Notes under the pieces: generated by a model | Databases searched by the model: none | Told to the model about the DNA's origin: nothing | What the model saw: the letters and a program-made list of their open reading frames with translations, nothing else | Origin: Bacillota bacterium | GTDB lineage: Bacteria; Bacillota; Clostridia; Lachnospirales; Lachnospiraceae | Direction: 5' to 3' | Length of the DNA stretch: 15,284 nt | Assembly: GCA_023399455.1 (NCBI GenBank) | Contig: JAEWPN010000013.1 | Location: 1-15,284, forward strand | Shown: positions 6,208 to 13,532 of the stretch, in pieces | Position numbering within the stretch: the first letter of the stretch is position 1 | Layout of the letters: the number at the start of each line of letters is the position of its first letter | Made by a program: the position numbers and the translations under genes

Positions 6208-7101
6208 ATGAACAGCTTTTACAGAACGCATCGAAAAAAAGTTAAAACCACTATGATATCGTATTTATTCATGGCACCGGCGCTGATTATCCTCGGTATA
6301 TTTGTATTTTATCCGATAGTTTTCAGTATACCGCTGGCATTTACCAATTACTCCGCGGTGGGCGGTACGACGAAATTCATCGGCCTTTACAATTTCGAAC
6401 GGTTGGTCAGAGACCCGGATTTTTGGCTGGCTCTTAAGAATTCCTGCCTATTCGTTGTTGTAGTTCCGATTTTGCAGCTTCTTTCCATTTTGCTAGCACT
6501 TTTGATGAACCAGAAATTTCATGGAAACGCGGCCCTTCGCGTGTTGATTTACATGCCGGTTGTTACTTCCATGGTAGCGGTGTCGATTATCTGGAAGTTT
6601 ATTTTTGAGGATGATGGACTTATCAATGCGCTGCTCATGAATTGGAATATCATCGACAAGCCCATTTCTTTTTTGTTTGAATCCAAGATTGCCCTCATTG
6701 TACTGATGGGAGTGACGATTTGGCAGGGTATCGGCTATTACATGATGATGTACTTGTCGGCTTTGCAATCCTTCCCGACGGAGATTCTGGACGCTTCGAA
6801 AATCGATGGTGCTAATGCATGGCAGACCTTTTGGAAGATACGCTTGCCTCTTTTGAAGAATCAGATAGGCTTCTGCTCTTTGATTTCTACGATTGCGGCT
6901 GTAGGTGTATTCGATGTGGTTTTTACGATGACGAACGGAGGTCCCAACAAATCCACTTACGTTATCAATTACTATTCCTATAAAATGGCATTCACTAATT
7001 ACGATTTCGGATATTCGGCTGCAATAGGACTTGTCAGTGCCGTTATCATCGGTATATTCAGTTGTATCCAGTTTGCCATTAAAAACAGAGGAGGAGAATG
7101 A
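6208..7101 (+). CDS. Sugar ABC transporter permease, first subunit (MalF-like)
   Basis: Integral membrane subunit of 297 residues with six likely membrane helices. The first helix is at about residues 19-42, after a basic N-terminus (RTHRKKVK). The EAA loop that contacts the ATPase lies at about 192-216, TEILDASKIDGANAWQTFWK with the conserved D and G, followed by IRLPLL. The FDVVFTMTNGGPNKST segment near 235-250 is the usual marker of carbohydrate uptake transporter-1 first permeases. The ATG at 6208 has GGGAG at 6196-6200. The stop codon is one base before the next permease start, so translation is probably coupled. It forms the membrane channel with that protein. No ATP-binding subunit gene lies in the window. 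Confidence 0.94.
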   Translation: MNSFYRTHRKKVKTTMISYLFMAPALIILGIFVFYPIVFSIPLAFTNYSAVGGTTKFIGLYNFERLVRDPDFWLALKNSCLFVVVVPILQLLSILLALLMNQKFHGNAALRVLIYMPVVTSMVAVSIIWKFIFEDDGLINALLMNWNIIDKPISFLFESKIALIVLMGVTIWQGIGYYMMMYLSALQSFPTEILDASKIDGANAWQTFWKIRLPLLKNQIGFCSLISTIAAVGVFDVVFTMTNGGPNKSTYVINYYSYKMAFTNYDFGYSAAIGLVSAVIIGIFSCIQFAIKNRGGE

Positions 7102-7102
7102 G

Positions 7103-7960
7103 ATGTCACGCAGTGCAATAAACACAATGAATATAAGAAGGAAGAAGAGGATAAAAGGATTTTCTGTCGCAGCGTTTCGTTATCTTGTGGTGATAGCCAT
7201 TGCAGTTATCTGCGCAGGGCCTTTTCTATGGCTGGCAAGCGCTTCCGTCAAGGTGTCGGAAAATATATATACCTTGAACCTGCTTCCGAAAGCTCCTTCC
7301 TTTGGCAATTACGAACAGGTCTTCTCCCTGCTGAACATCGGCAAGATGTTGTTTAATTCCTTGATTATCACGGTGGGCGGCATCGTGTTGGACGTTATTC
7401 TCGGCTCCTTATGCGCGTATCCGCTTGCGAAGCTTGATTTTTTTGGCAGAAAGACGATGAATACAGTGCTTATCGCTACGATGATCATACCTGCGGCAGC
7501 GGGACTTGTAGTGAACTACATCACCATTTCCAAAATGGGATTGAACGATAACTTCTGGGGTGTCATCCTTCCCAATTCGGTAACGGTATTTAATATCATT
7601 TTCCTAAAAACTGCATATGAAGGTATCTCTACCGATCTGATCGAAGCGTCGCGTATCGACGGAGCCGGAGAACTGACTATCTGGTGGAAAATCATGCTTC
7701 CGCAAATCATTCCGGCCGTAGCTACAGTGGTCATCATGGACTTTATCAACAAGTGGAATAACTTCCTTTGGCCGTTAATCGTGTTGAATGTGGATAAATA
7801 TCCGGTAGCGGCAGGACTGAAATATTTGAGCGGACAATTCACTTACAAGTTCGGCAATGTGGCGGCGGGCACGGTGGTATCCGTAATACCGATTATCATC
7901 GTCTTCCTGTTCTGCCAGAAATACTACGTGAATACAACGGTGGGTGCTGTTAAGGGCTGA
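7103..7960 (+). CDS. Sugar ABC transporter permease, second subunit (MalG-like)
   Basis: Integral membrane protein of 285 residues with about six helices, the first at about residues 24-48 after a strongly basic start (NIRRKKRIKG). The EAA loop lies at about 175-202, GISTDLIEASRIDGAGELTI followed by WWKIMLPQIIPA, a complete match to the carbohydrate permease pattern. The NKWNNFLWPLIVL segment at about 216-228 is also diagnostic. The ATG at 7103 is used because GAGGAGGAG lies at 7089-7096 and the first permease ends at 7101; upstream in-frame starts would overlap that gene by up to 24 codons. Partner of the first permease and the lipoprotein. The missing ATPase is probably a shared MsmK/MsiK-type protein coded elsewhere. 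Confidence 0.94.
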   Translation: MSRSAINTMNIRRKKRIKGFSVAAFRYLVVIAIAVICAGPFLWLASASVKVSENIYTLNLLPKAPSFGNYEQVFSLLNIGKMLFNSLIITVGGIVLDVILGSLCAYPLAKLDFFGRKTMNTVLIATMIIPAAAGLVVNYITISKMGLNDNFWGVILPNSVTVFNIIFLKTAYEGISTDLIEASRIDGAGELTIWWKIMLPQIIPAVATVVIMDFINKWNNFLWPLIVLNVDKYPVAAGLKYLSGQFTYKFGNVAAGTVVSVIPIIIVFLFCQKYYVNTTVGAVKG

Positions 7961-7983
7961 TAATAATAAAAAAGGAGAACGGA

Positions 7984-8799
7984 ATGGATATTATAAAAGG
8001 AATCAGCCACATCGGTATGGTGGTACCCGATGTGGATGCAGCAGTCAGATTTTATTGTGAAGGATTAGGGCTTACGCTGAAGCGCAGAGATAATTATAAC
8101 GCTATTGTCATAACGCCGGATGGTGTCATTTTGGAGATTTCTCCGGACGGTACCGACAAGGGCGACTATTCAGGAATTACCCACATCTGCCTGAACACTT
8201 ACGATGTGGATGCGACGTTTCAAAGAGCGCTCTCATATGGGGCAGTCATATCCAGACCGGAGAACCCGGAGCCTTATAATTATAATTCACTGCGGATGGC
8301 GTTCGTCCGAACTCCTTCGGGAGAAGAGATAGAATTTTGGTATATTGAGAAAAACGGGCTGCTGCGAGAGCCCGTGGCAGATGGAAAATACATTAAAAAT
8401 TTCGTTCATGTGGCGCTTACCGTGCCGGATATGAAAGAGTGCATCCGCTTTTACGAGGGCCTCGGCGCTGTTTTGAAGGAGGATTGGGAGTGGGGATGTT
8501 CGCTGCGCCTTGCGGACATGCGCGAGCTGGAACTTTTTACAGGAGGTTATTATTCTGAAAAGGCATATGGATACACTCACTACAGCCTTCTTACCGACGA
8601 TGTGGAGAGGGCGGCTGCGCAGGTGGAAGCACTTGGAGGTAAGAAATTGGAACAGCCATATGATTGGTCGAATCTGCGCATCTGCTTCTGTCAGGGCATG
8701 GGGGGAGAGGTACTGGAATTCTTTCAAATGTATGAGGACGGGCGGGCAGCCGATGTTTTTGATAAGGCACCGGAGACTCTGCCCGATGTATTTGCCTGA
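7984..8799 (+). CDS. Two-module VOC-superfamily metalloenzyme (glyoxalase/dioxygenase fold)
   Basis: Cytoplasmic protein of 271 residues with two vicinal-oxygen-chelate modules in tandem. Module 1 has the metal quartet H9, E51, H67 and E117 (SHIGMV, VILEIS, THICLN, EEIEFW). Module 2 has H142, E183, H199 and E245 (VHVALT, LELF, THYSLL, EVLEFF). Each quartet matches the His/Glu/His/Glu order of glyoxalase-type sites, so both may bind metal. The fold is used by isomerases, lyases and dioxygenases; the reaction is not readable. The gene sits directly behind the permeases with a 23-base gap containing AAGGAGA at 7972-7978. It shares its pattern with the single-module VOC protein six genes further on, which suggests related steps. 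Placed among sugar genes it may act on an oxidised sugar or on the aglycone; that is inference. Confidence 0.88.
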   Translation: MDIIKGISHIGMVVPDVDAAVRFYCEGLGLTLKRRDNYNAIVITPDGVILEISPDGTDKGDYSGITHICLNTYDVDATFQRALSYGAVISRPENPEPYNYNSLRMAFVRTPSGEEIEFWYIEKNGLLREPVADGKYIKNFVHVALTVPDMKECIRFYEGLGAVLKEDWEWGCSLRLADMRELELFTGGYYSEKAYGYTHYSLLTDDVERAAAQVEALGGKKLEQPYDWSNLRICFCQGMGGEVLEFFQMYEDGRAADVFDKAPETLPDVFA

Positions 8800-8825
8800 A
8801 AATGCAAAGAAAGTGAGGGACGAAA

Positions 8826-9053
8826 ATGAACCGTTTGGATTATGTGAATCTTTTAAAGGAAATCGATGACGAAATCGGCGCTCCGAAAGGAACCTTTCAG
8901 AGCATGTTCGGAGCAAAAACGAAAGAAGAGCTGGAGGAGATCCGTTATATCGCCGCTATTGCCCTTGTGGCCGCCGACCGTTTTTACTCCAACCTGACAA
9001 AAACCGAATTTGAAATGCGGGAAAAGGATGAAAGGGGGACGAGGACGTGTTGA
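8826..9053 (+). CDS. Small unrecognised protein (75 aa)
   Basis: I do not recognise this protein. It is soluble, highly charged and mostly helical in character, with no signal peptide, cysteine cluster or membrane segment. The middle part, LEEIRYIAAIALVAADRFY, reads like an amphipathic helix. The start has AGGGA upstream (within 8809-8820), and the stop overlaps the start of the following oxidoreductase gene by seven bases, which indicates translational coupling. It is a real gene by position: without it there would be a 250-base hole in an otherwise closed-up operon, and the frame fits both sides. A subunit or stabiliser of the oxidoreductase behind it is possible. Function unknown. Confidence 0.7.
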   Translation: MNRLDYVNLLKEIDDEIGAPKGTFQSMFGAKTKEELEEIRYIAAIALVAADRFYSNLTKTEFEMREKDERGTRTC

Positions 9054-9904
9054 AAATAGGATTCGCCGATTATTATCTGGACAATTGGCACGCCAATTAC
9101 TACCCTGGATTTTTGAGGGAAGTAAACACCAAATATGGCCATGATGCCGCGCTGACCGAAGCCTATGCTCTGTACGATAAGAAGCAGGGGATGACGACGA
9201 AAGAGTGGTGCCGTAAAAATCACGTGCATCAGGCTTCCTCCATGGAGGAGCTGATAGAGAGAGTAGATGCGATTATGGTGATCGCTGCGGACGATTCGAG
9301 ATGGCACGAAGAAGTGTGCCGTCTGCCCCTTGCAAGCGGCAAGCCCGTATTTGTGGATAAGACCTTCGCCCCTGATGTGGAAACGGGAAGGCGGATGTTT
9401 GAATATGCAAAAAAGCATCATACTCCGGTATTCTCTTCTTCGGCTCAGCGTTTTTGCGAAAGCATCTTGAATTATAAAGAGCGGGAACAGGGCAGCACGA
9501 AGTTCATATCCACCGTTGGCCCGCATGATCTGGATAACTATGCGGTTCATCAGTTCGAACCTATCGTTGCAGTGATGGGAACGGGAGTGCGTCGCGTGAA
9601 AAGCTTTGCCGTGGGAAGCAAGGTGACACAGTTGATATTGGACTACGGTGATGGACGGATGGCTAGCTTCACTCAGACGCCTAACCCATGGGCGGAGTTT
9701 AATTTCATGGTATCCGACGGGGAAAAAGGAGAGCGGTTGGATAGCTCTGACTACTACCTCAATACGATGAAAGCGATTCTCGATTTCTTCGAGACAAAGC
9801 AGCTTCCTGTGAGAGAGGATGAGACGCTGGAAATACTGGCTCTTATTGAGGCGGCGAAAAAAGCGAGGGAATTGCCGGATAGCTGGCTGGAAATAACATA
9901 TTAG
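9047..9904 (+). CDS. Gfo/Idh/MocA-type oxidoreductase with atypical N-terminus
   Basis: Probable NAD(P)-dependent sugar or polyol dehydrogenase of 285 residues, somewhat short for the family. A Rossmann-like half ends with GKPVFVDKTFAPD (residues 98-110), where D104-K105-T106 takes the place of the usual E-K-P. MEELIERVDAIMVIAADDSRWHEEV and ASGKPVF before it are typical. The C-terminal half includes HDLDNYAVHQFEPIVAVMG with H168 as a candidate catalytic histidine. The nucleotide-binding G-x-G-x-x-G near the N-terminus is absent: the sequence there is KIGFADYYLDNWHANYYPGF. The start is GTG at 9047 after AGGGGG (9033-9038); TTG at 9050 is an alternative. It overlaps the 75-aa gene and is followed by the ThuA-domain gene, whose ribosome binding site overlaps its stop codon. 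A ThuB-like role in oxidising a glycoside at C3 is an inference from this pairing. Confidence 0.82.
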   Translation: MLKIGFADYYLDNWHANYYPGFLREVNTKYGHDAALTEAYALYDKKQGMTTKEWCRKNHVHQASSMEELIERVDAIMVIAADDSRWHEEVCRLPLASGKPVFVDKTFAPDVETGRRMFEYAKKHHTPVFSSSAQRFCESILNYKEREQGSTKFISTVGPHDLDNYAVHQFEPIVAVMGTGVRRVKSFAVGSKVTQLILDYGDGRMASFTQTPNPWAEFNFMVSDGEKGERLDSSDYYLNTMKAILDFFETKQLPVREDETLEILALIEAAKKARELPDSWLEITY

Positions 9905-9921
9905 GAGGCGTGCGAATTGCG

Positions 9922-10737
9922 ATGGAAAAGATAAAGCTGCATTATTTGATCGGCGATGTTCATATGGGTGGCCACGATGTACACCGGGTAGCGATAAACA
10001 ATAAAATTTTGTTGGAAGAGGCGGGAGCTTTCGATATTCTGATGGTATGTGATGAGCCGTCCATCGGAGATATGTGCTTCGATACATATTTTGCCGGTGA
10101 TCTGATAAAGGAATGCCAGGTGCTCGTATTTAACTGCGGCAACTACCGATTCAATATAAGGGAAGAGCAGGAAAGGCTGGAGCAGGCGGTGGCAGAGGGA
10201 GCGGGCTTCGTCTTTCTTCACGGGGATCATCCCTGTTATTGGAAGGCGATAGGTAATTCTGCATGGGAAGGCGCAGAACGGATGGCAGGACTTCTCTGGA
10301 GAGAGGTAACCTCCCATGGGGATTATGGCGAGGCTCATATAGAGATAGATCTGCCGGAGCACCCGATCATGAAAGGACTGGAGGCCTTTGATACGAAGGA
10401 TGAGATATTCTGCAACTGTGAAAACGTATGGAATGTGCCGCTTCAGACGTTGGCCAGCGCCTGGTCCGATTCGCGTGTGATATCCAGGCACGGAGAACCG
10501 GGCACGGGCAAAAAGGAGCCGATTGCCGTGACGGGATACTATGGAAAAGGAAGAACCTTTAACCAGCTTTTGGGGCATGTATGGCCTTATTATACCGGAC
10601 ATGGTCTCGGGGAAAATACAATGCTCAGCTTCAGCCCCAGACAGTTCCGGCAGATGTTCGTCCGGGCATGTGAATGGGTGGCTACCGGAAAGGTGGAGAA
10701 GACGTTTGCTTTCGATGGCGAAGCAAAACTTCGATAA
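9922..10737 (+). CDS. ThuA-domain protein (glutamine-amidotransferase-like fold)
   Basis: Cytoplasmic protein of 271 residues. Family markers are GAGFVFLHGDHPCYW at about residues 93-107 (H100 and H103), EHPIMKGLEAFDTKDEIF at about 150-168, and YYGKGRTFNQLLGH near the C-terminal third. They match the ThuA-like domain of trehalose utilisation proteins. The rhizobial ThuA works with a Gfo/Idh enzyme on 3-keto disaccharides; here too the two genes are neighbours. The start is uncertain: AGGAGG at 9903-9908 is 13 bases before the ATG at 9922, one base before an in-frame GTG at 9910, and seven bases before an in-frame ATT at 9916. I give the ATG because MEKIKLHYLIGD begins the fold. Exact reaction unknown. 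Confidence 0.85.
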   Translation: MEKIKLHYLIGDVHMGGHDVHRVAINNKILLEEAGAFDILMVCDEPSIGDMCFDTYFAGDLIKECQVLVFNCGNYRFNIREEQERLEQAVAEGAGFVFLHGDHPCYWKAIGNSAWEGAERMAGLLWREVTSHGDYGEAHIEIDLPEHPIMKGLEAFDTKDEIFCNCENVWNVPLQTLASAWSDSRVISRHGEPGTGKKEPIAVTGYYGKGRTFNQLLGHVWPYYTGHGLGENTMLSFSPRQFRQMFVRACEWVATGKVEKTFAFDGEAKLR

Positions 10738-10766
10738 TAAAAATAAGAAATAAAACGGAGAGAGAA

Positions 10767-11750
10767 ATGGTAAAAGATTATAGAGTAGTATTTACAGAGA
10801 GAGAACGGGCTGAGCTTGTAGAGAAGGAATTCGACGATGTTCCGGCAGCGGATGAAATCGTAGGAAAAAACATATTGTCCCTCATATCCACAGGCTCCGA
10901 GAGGGGCGGCTATACACAGCAGTTTCCCTCGGAAAGATATCCGATGCAGACCGGCTCCTCTTCCGTCGCCGTAATCATATGTACGGGAGAAGGGGTGACG
11001 GATCTGAAAGAGGGCGATCTGGTCTATCATAACGGACATCATACATTATATTGTAAGATGAAGGCGGAGGATGTCATTCTTCTTCCGGAAGGAGTGAAGC
11101 CGGAGCACGCGCTGTTCGGAAGATATGCGGCGGTCTCCATGACCTCCATCTTTCATGCGTCGGCGAAACCGGTGGAAAGTGTGGTCGTAACGGGACTTGG
11201 CATGGTGGGCCTGATGTGCGCACAGATGGCGAACTGCTTCGGTTACCGTGTATACGCTACAGATCCTTCTGAAGAACGAAGAAACACGGCGAACAGGGCG
11301 GGACTTGTTAATGTCGGTGCTTCTCTGGAAGAATGGCCGGAGCTCAAGGGGAGCGTAGCGACCCTGTATGAGTGCTCGGGTAACGAAAACGCGCTGCACG
11401 CTGTCATTCCTTATATGAGAAAGCGGGGAGAAATCTTCCAGATAGGCGTTCCCTGGAAAAAAACTTCGGATTGGGATGCCCATACGCTGCTTTATGAACT
11501 GTTTTATGCGTTCATAAGTATTCACGGAGGCTGGGAGTGGTCGATACCGCTGAAATCCGATGAGCTGCATTCTCACAGCTCCTTCTCCCATATCCGTTCG
11601 GCGATGGAATTCATCGCGGAGGGAAAGGTGCATGTGCCGGAAGAGATGTACGAGCTTCGAAACCCCGAGGATTGCGGACAGGTATATCATGACATCACGA
11701 TTCCTCGCATGGCGCCTACAAGCATGATGTTGGATTGGAGGGATTTTTAG
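10767..11750 (+). CDS. Medium-chain dehydrogenase/reductase lacking the usual zinc ligands
   Basis: NAD(P)-dependent oxidoreductase of 327 residues. The N-terminal GroES-like half has LISTGSERGGY (residues 39-49) at the place where zinc alcohol dehydrogenases carry the catalytic Cys, so the metal site is probably missing; STGSE resembles the S-x-G-T-E of zinc-independent relatives. The Rossmann half has VVVTGLGMVGLM with G-x-G-x-x-G at 143-148, and D166 ends the second strand, which favours NAD+ over NADP+. No structural-zinc four-Cys lobe is seen. The ATG at 10767 has GGAGAGA about seven bases before it. It is 29 bases behind the ThuA-domain gene and one base before the next VOC gene. It probably oxidises or reduces a sugar hydroxyl or keto group of the same substrate. 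Confidence 0.88.
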   Translation: MVKDYRVVFTERERAELVEKEFDDVPAADEIVGKNILSLISTGSERGGYTQQFPSERYPMQTGSSSVAVIICTGEGVTDLKEGDLVYHNGHHTLYCKMKAEDVILLPEGVKPEHALFGRYAAVSMTSIFHASAKPVESVVVTGLGMVGLMCAQMANCFGYRVYATDPSEERRNTANRAGLVNVGASLEEWPELKGSVATLYECSGNENALHAVIPYMRKRGEIFQIGVPWKKTSDWDAHTLLYELFYAFISIHGGWEWSIPLKSDELHSHSSFSHIRSAMEFIAEGKVHVPEEMYELRNPEDCGQVYHDITIPRMAPTSMMLDWRDF

Positions 11751-11751
11751 C

Positions 11752-12201
11752 ATGGCAGACATAAATGTGAAAGATAAAACAGCTATCGGTATCCATCATA
11801 TAGGAATGCATTCTCATCATTTCGATGAAACAGTTCGATTCTACGAGGAAGGACTTGGTCTTACTGTGAAGCATACATGGGGAAAAGGGGAGCGTGTAGC
11901 AATGATGGATGCAGGATGCGGAAGCTGTATCGAGGTGTTCGATGCGGGAGAGGGCGAGACCATTCCCGGAGGAAGCTGGATTCATGTGGCATTACATACG
12001 GAGGATATCCATGACAGTTACGAGCGGGCCATACGAGCAGGCGGCAAGCCGAAGCTCGCTCCTGCCTTTGCTGACATATTGGAAGCGACCCCGGAGCCTG
12101 TCTACATGTGGTTCGCCTACGTGGTGGGTTTTGACGGAGAAGAGATAGAATTTATTCAGGAAGTGGAGAAGCCGGAGGGAAGCGGCCAATGCATACCATA
12201 G
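11752..12201 (+). CDS. Single-module VOC-superfamily metalloenzyme
   Basis: Cytoplasmic protein of 149 residues with one vicinal-oxygen-chelate module. H16 (GIHHIGM), E61 (CIEVFD), H78 (WIHVALH) and E133 (EEIEFIQ) form a complete His/Glu/His/Glu metal quartet, as in glyoxalase I-like enzymes. The N-terminal part GIHHIGM...VRFYEEGLGLTVK is clearly like GISHIGM...VRFYCEGLGLTLK of the two-module protein earlier in the operon, so they may be paralogues. GGAGGG at 11737-11742 lies inside the upstream dehydrogenase gene, and the next gene starts before this one ends, so all three are translationally linked. An epimerase, isomerase or lyase step on a keto-sugar is plausible; the reaction is not known. 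Confidence 0.87.
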   Translation: MADINVKDKTAIGIHHIGMHSHHFDETVRFYEEGLGLTVKHTWGKGERVAMMDAGCGSCIEVFDAGEGETIPGGSWIHVALHTEDIHDSYERAIRAGGKPKLAPAFADILEATPEPVYMWFAYVVGFDGEEIEFIQEVEKPEGSGQCIP

Positions 12202-13502
12202 CGAAAAAAGTGCGGGTGATGTTTTTCCCGGAGAAGGCGCACACCGAGGAGCAGATGAGGACGAGCCGGCGGATACTTCTCATACAGGGAGTTATGGCCA
12301 GTGTCATGCTATCCCTGACCACGGGAAATTTCATGGCGGGTTATCTGGCTTATCTTGGTGCCAGTCCCTCGATGGTGGCGCGGATTGCGATTATTCCCCA
12401 GCTCGGCTGTGTGCTGCAGATGATTTCTCCCTTTTTCTTCGAGAGGCTGAAATACCGGAAACTACCTATTGCGCTTATTTGCTTCGCTTTTCGCTTCTCG
12501 ATAGGATTTGCGGTGTTCGCACCGGTTCTTTTTCAAGATCAGAAGACCGGACGGCAGTTTGTATTCGTCTTGTATTTTTTTGCTTTTCTGGCCGCCGGAT
12601 TCGTAACCCCGGCGCTGAATCAGTGGATGCTTCAAGTGGGGCCTGTGGATGGGCGGGGACGGTATTTCGCCATAAAGGATATTTTAGCTATGACGGCCAC
12701 CTCGGGAGTTTCTTTTCTAATGGGATATCAACTGGATTTTTTTATCGGACAGGAACAGGCATGGGCAGGATATCTGGTCGTGTATGCATTCTGCATTCTC
12801 TTTTCTATTGTGGATTTCATACTTATGCTTCTCATACGTGAACCAGAGAATTCCGTGACGAAAGGATATAGCCTGAAGGATGTGGCCGGGCCCTTTCGCA
12901 ATCCGCATTATCGGCCGGTGCTCATATATAATATGTGCTCCTATTTTGCAACCCTGTTCGCATCCGGATTCCTTGCAATCTATCAATTAAAGGTGCTGCA
13001 CTTGAATCACACATTTATCGTGGGAAGCGGCGTGCTGGCATCCATCTTGGGAGTGGGAGGCATATGGTTGTGGGGAAAGGTGGCGGATCGTACATTTTGG
13101 ACGATGGTAGTCCTTGGTATGCAGATGGTGACGGGCTTTTGCAATCTGGGATGGTTTTTCATGAAGCAGGATGTAAGATGGGCGGCACTTTTGCTCATAT
13201 GTGTATCGGCGCTAGGCAATGCTTCCTCCGGAATGGCGGGCCTGAATCTTCAATATGCCAGCGCGCCGCCTGAGCGGATGACGACCTACCTTGGCGTTAC
13301 GGCGGCGGCAGCCAGCATGGTAGGATATGCAGGAGCTATGGCGGCAGCCGCCTTGCAGGAACAGCTGGAGCGCATTTACGGAAGCGGGCAAAGCATTGCC
13401 GTTTTGTTCCTCATAAGCGGTGTCACCGGACTTTTCACGGCCTGTTATGGATTATATCGTCTTCCCCAAAAACGGGTGGACTACCTGAAATTAAAGAAAT
13501 AA
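12189..13502 (+). CDS. Major facilitator superfamily transporter
   Basis: Membrane carrier of 437 residues with about twelve hydrophobic helices in two halves and a central charged loop (LIREPENSVTKGYSLKDVAGP) near residues 217-237. The N-terminus is cytoplasmic and basic. The start ATG at 12189 has GGAGGG at 12174-12179 and overlaps the end of the VOC gene by 13 bases. No signature that names the substrate is visible. An operon that already codes for an ABC importer gains a second transporter here, so it may export a product such as an aglycone, or take up a related free sugar by proton symport. Family is clear, direction and substrate are not. Confidence 0.88.
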   Translation: MHTIAKKVRVMFFPEKAHTEEQMRTSRRILLIQGVMASVMLSLTTGNFMAGYLAYLGASPSMVARIAIIPQLGCVLQMISPFFFERLKYRKLPIALICFAFRFSIGFAVFAPVLFQDQKTGRQFVFVLYFFAFLAAGFVTPALNQWMLQVGPVDGRGRYFAIKDILAMTATSGVSFLMGYQLDFFIGQEQAWAGYLVVYAFCILFSIVDFILMLLIREPENSVTKGYSLKDVAGPFRNPHYRPVLIYNMCSYFATLFASGFLAIYQLKVLHLNHTFIVGSGVLASILGVGGIWLWGKVADRTFWTMVVLGMQMVTGFCNLGWFFMKQDVRWAALLLICVSALGNASSGMAGLNLQYASAPPERMTTYLGVTAAAASMVGYAGAMAAAALQEQLERIYGSGQSIAVLFLISGVTGLFTACYGLYRLPQKRVDYLKLKK

Positions 13503-13532
13503 AATATAACGGAAAAATTAGGAGGAAGCATT

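Noticed and set aside
6493..7125. Minus-strand open frame of 210 codons opposite the first permease gene
   Set aside because: Shadow of a firmly identified membrane protein gene; the composition is not that of a folded protein family that I recognise.
8984..10087. Minus-strand open frame of 367 codons opposite the Gfo/Idh and ThuA-domain genes
   Set aside because: It has no ribosome binding site or family pattern, spans two well-supported plus-strand genes, and is rich in Arg, His and Ser as expected for a reverse-frame shadow.
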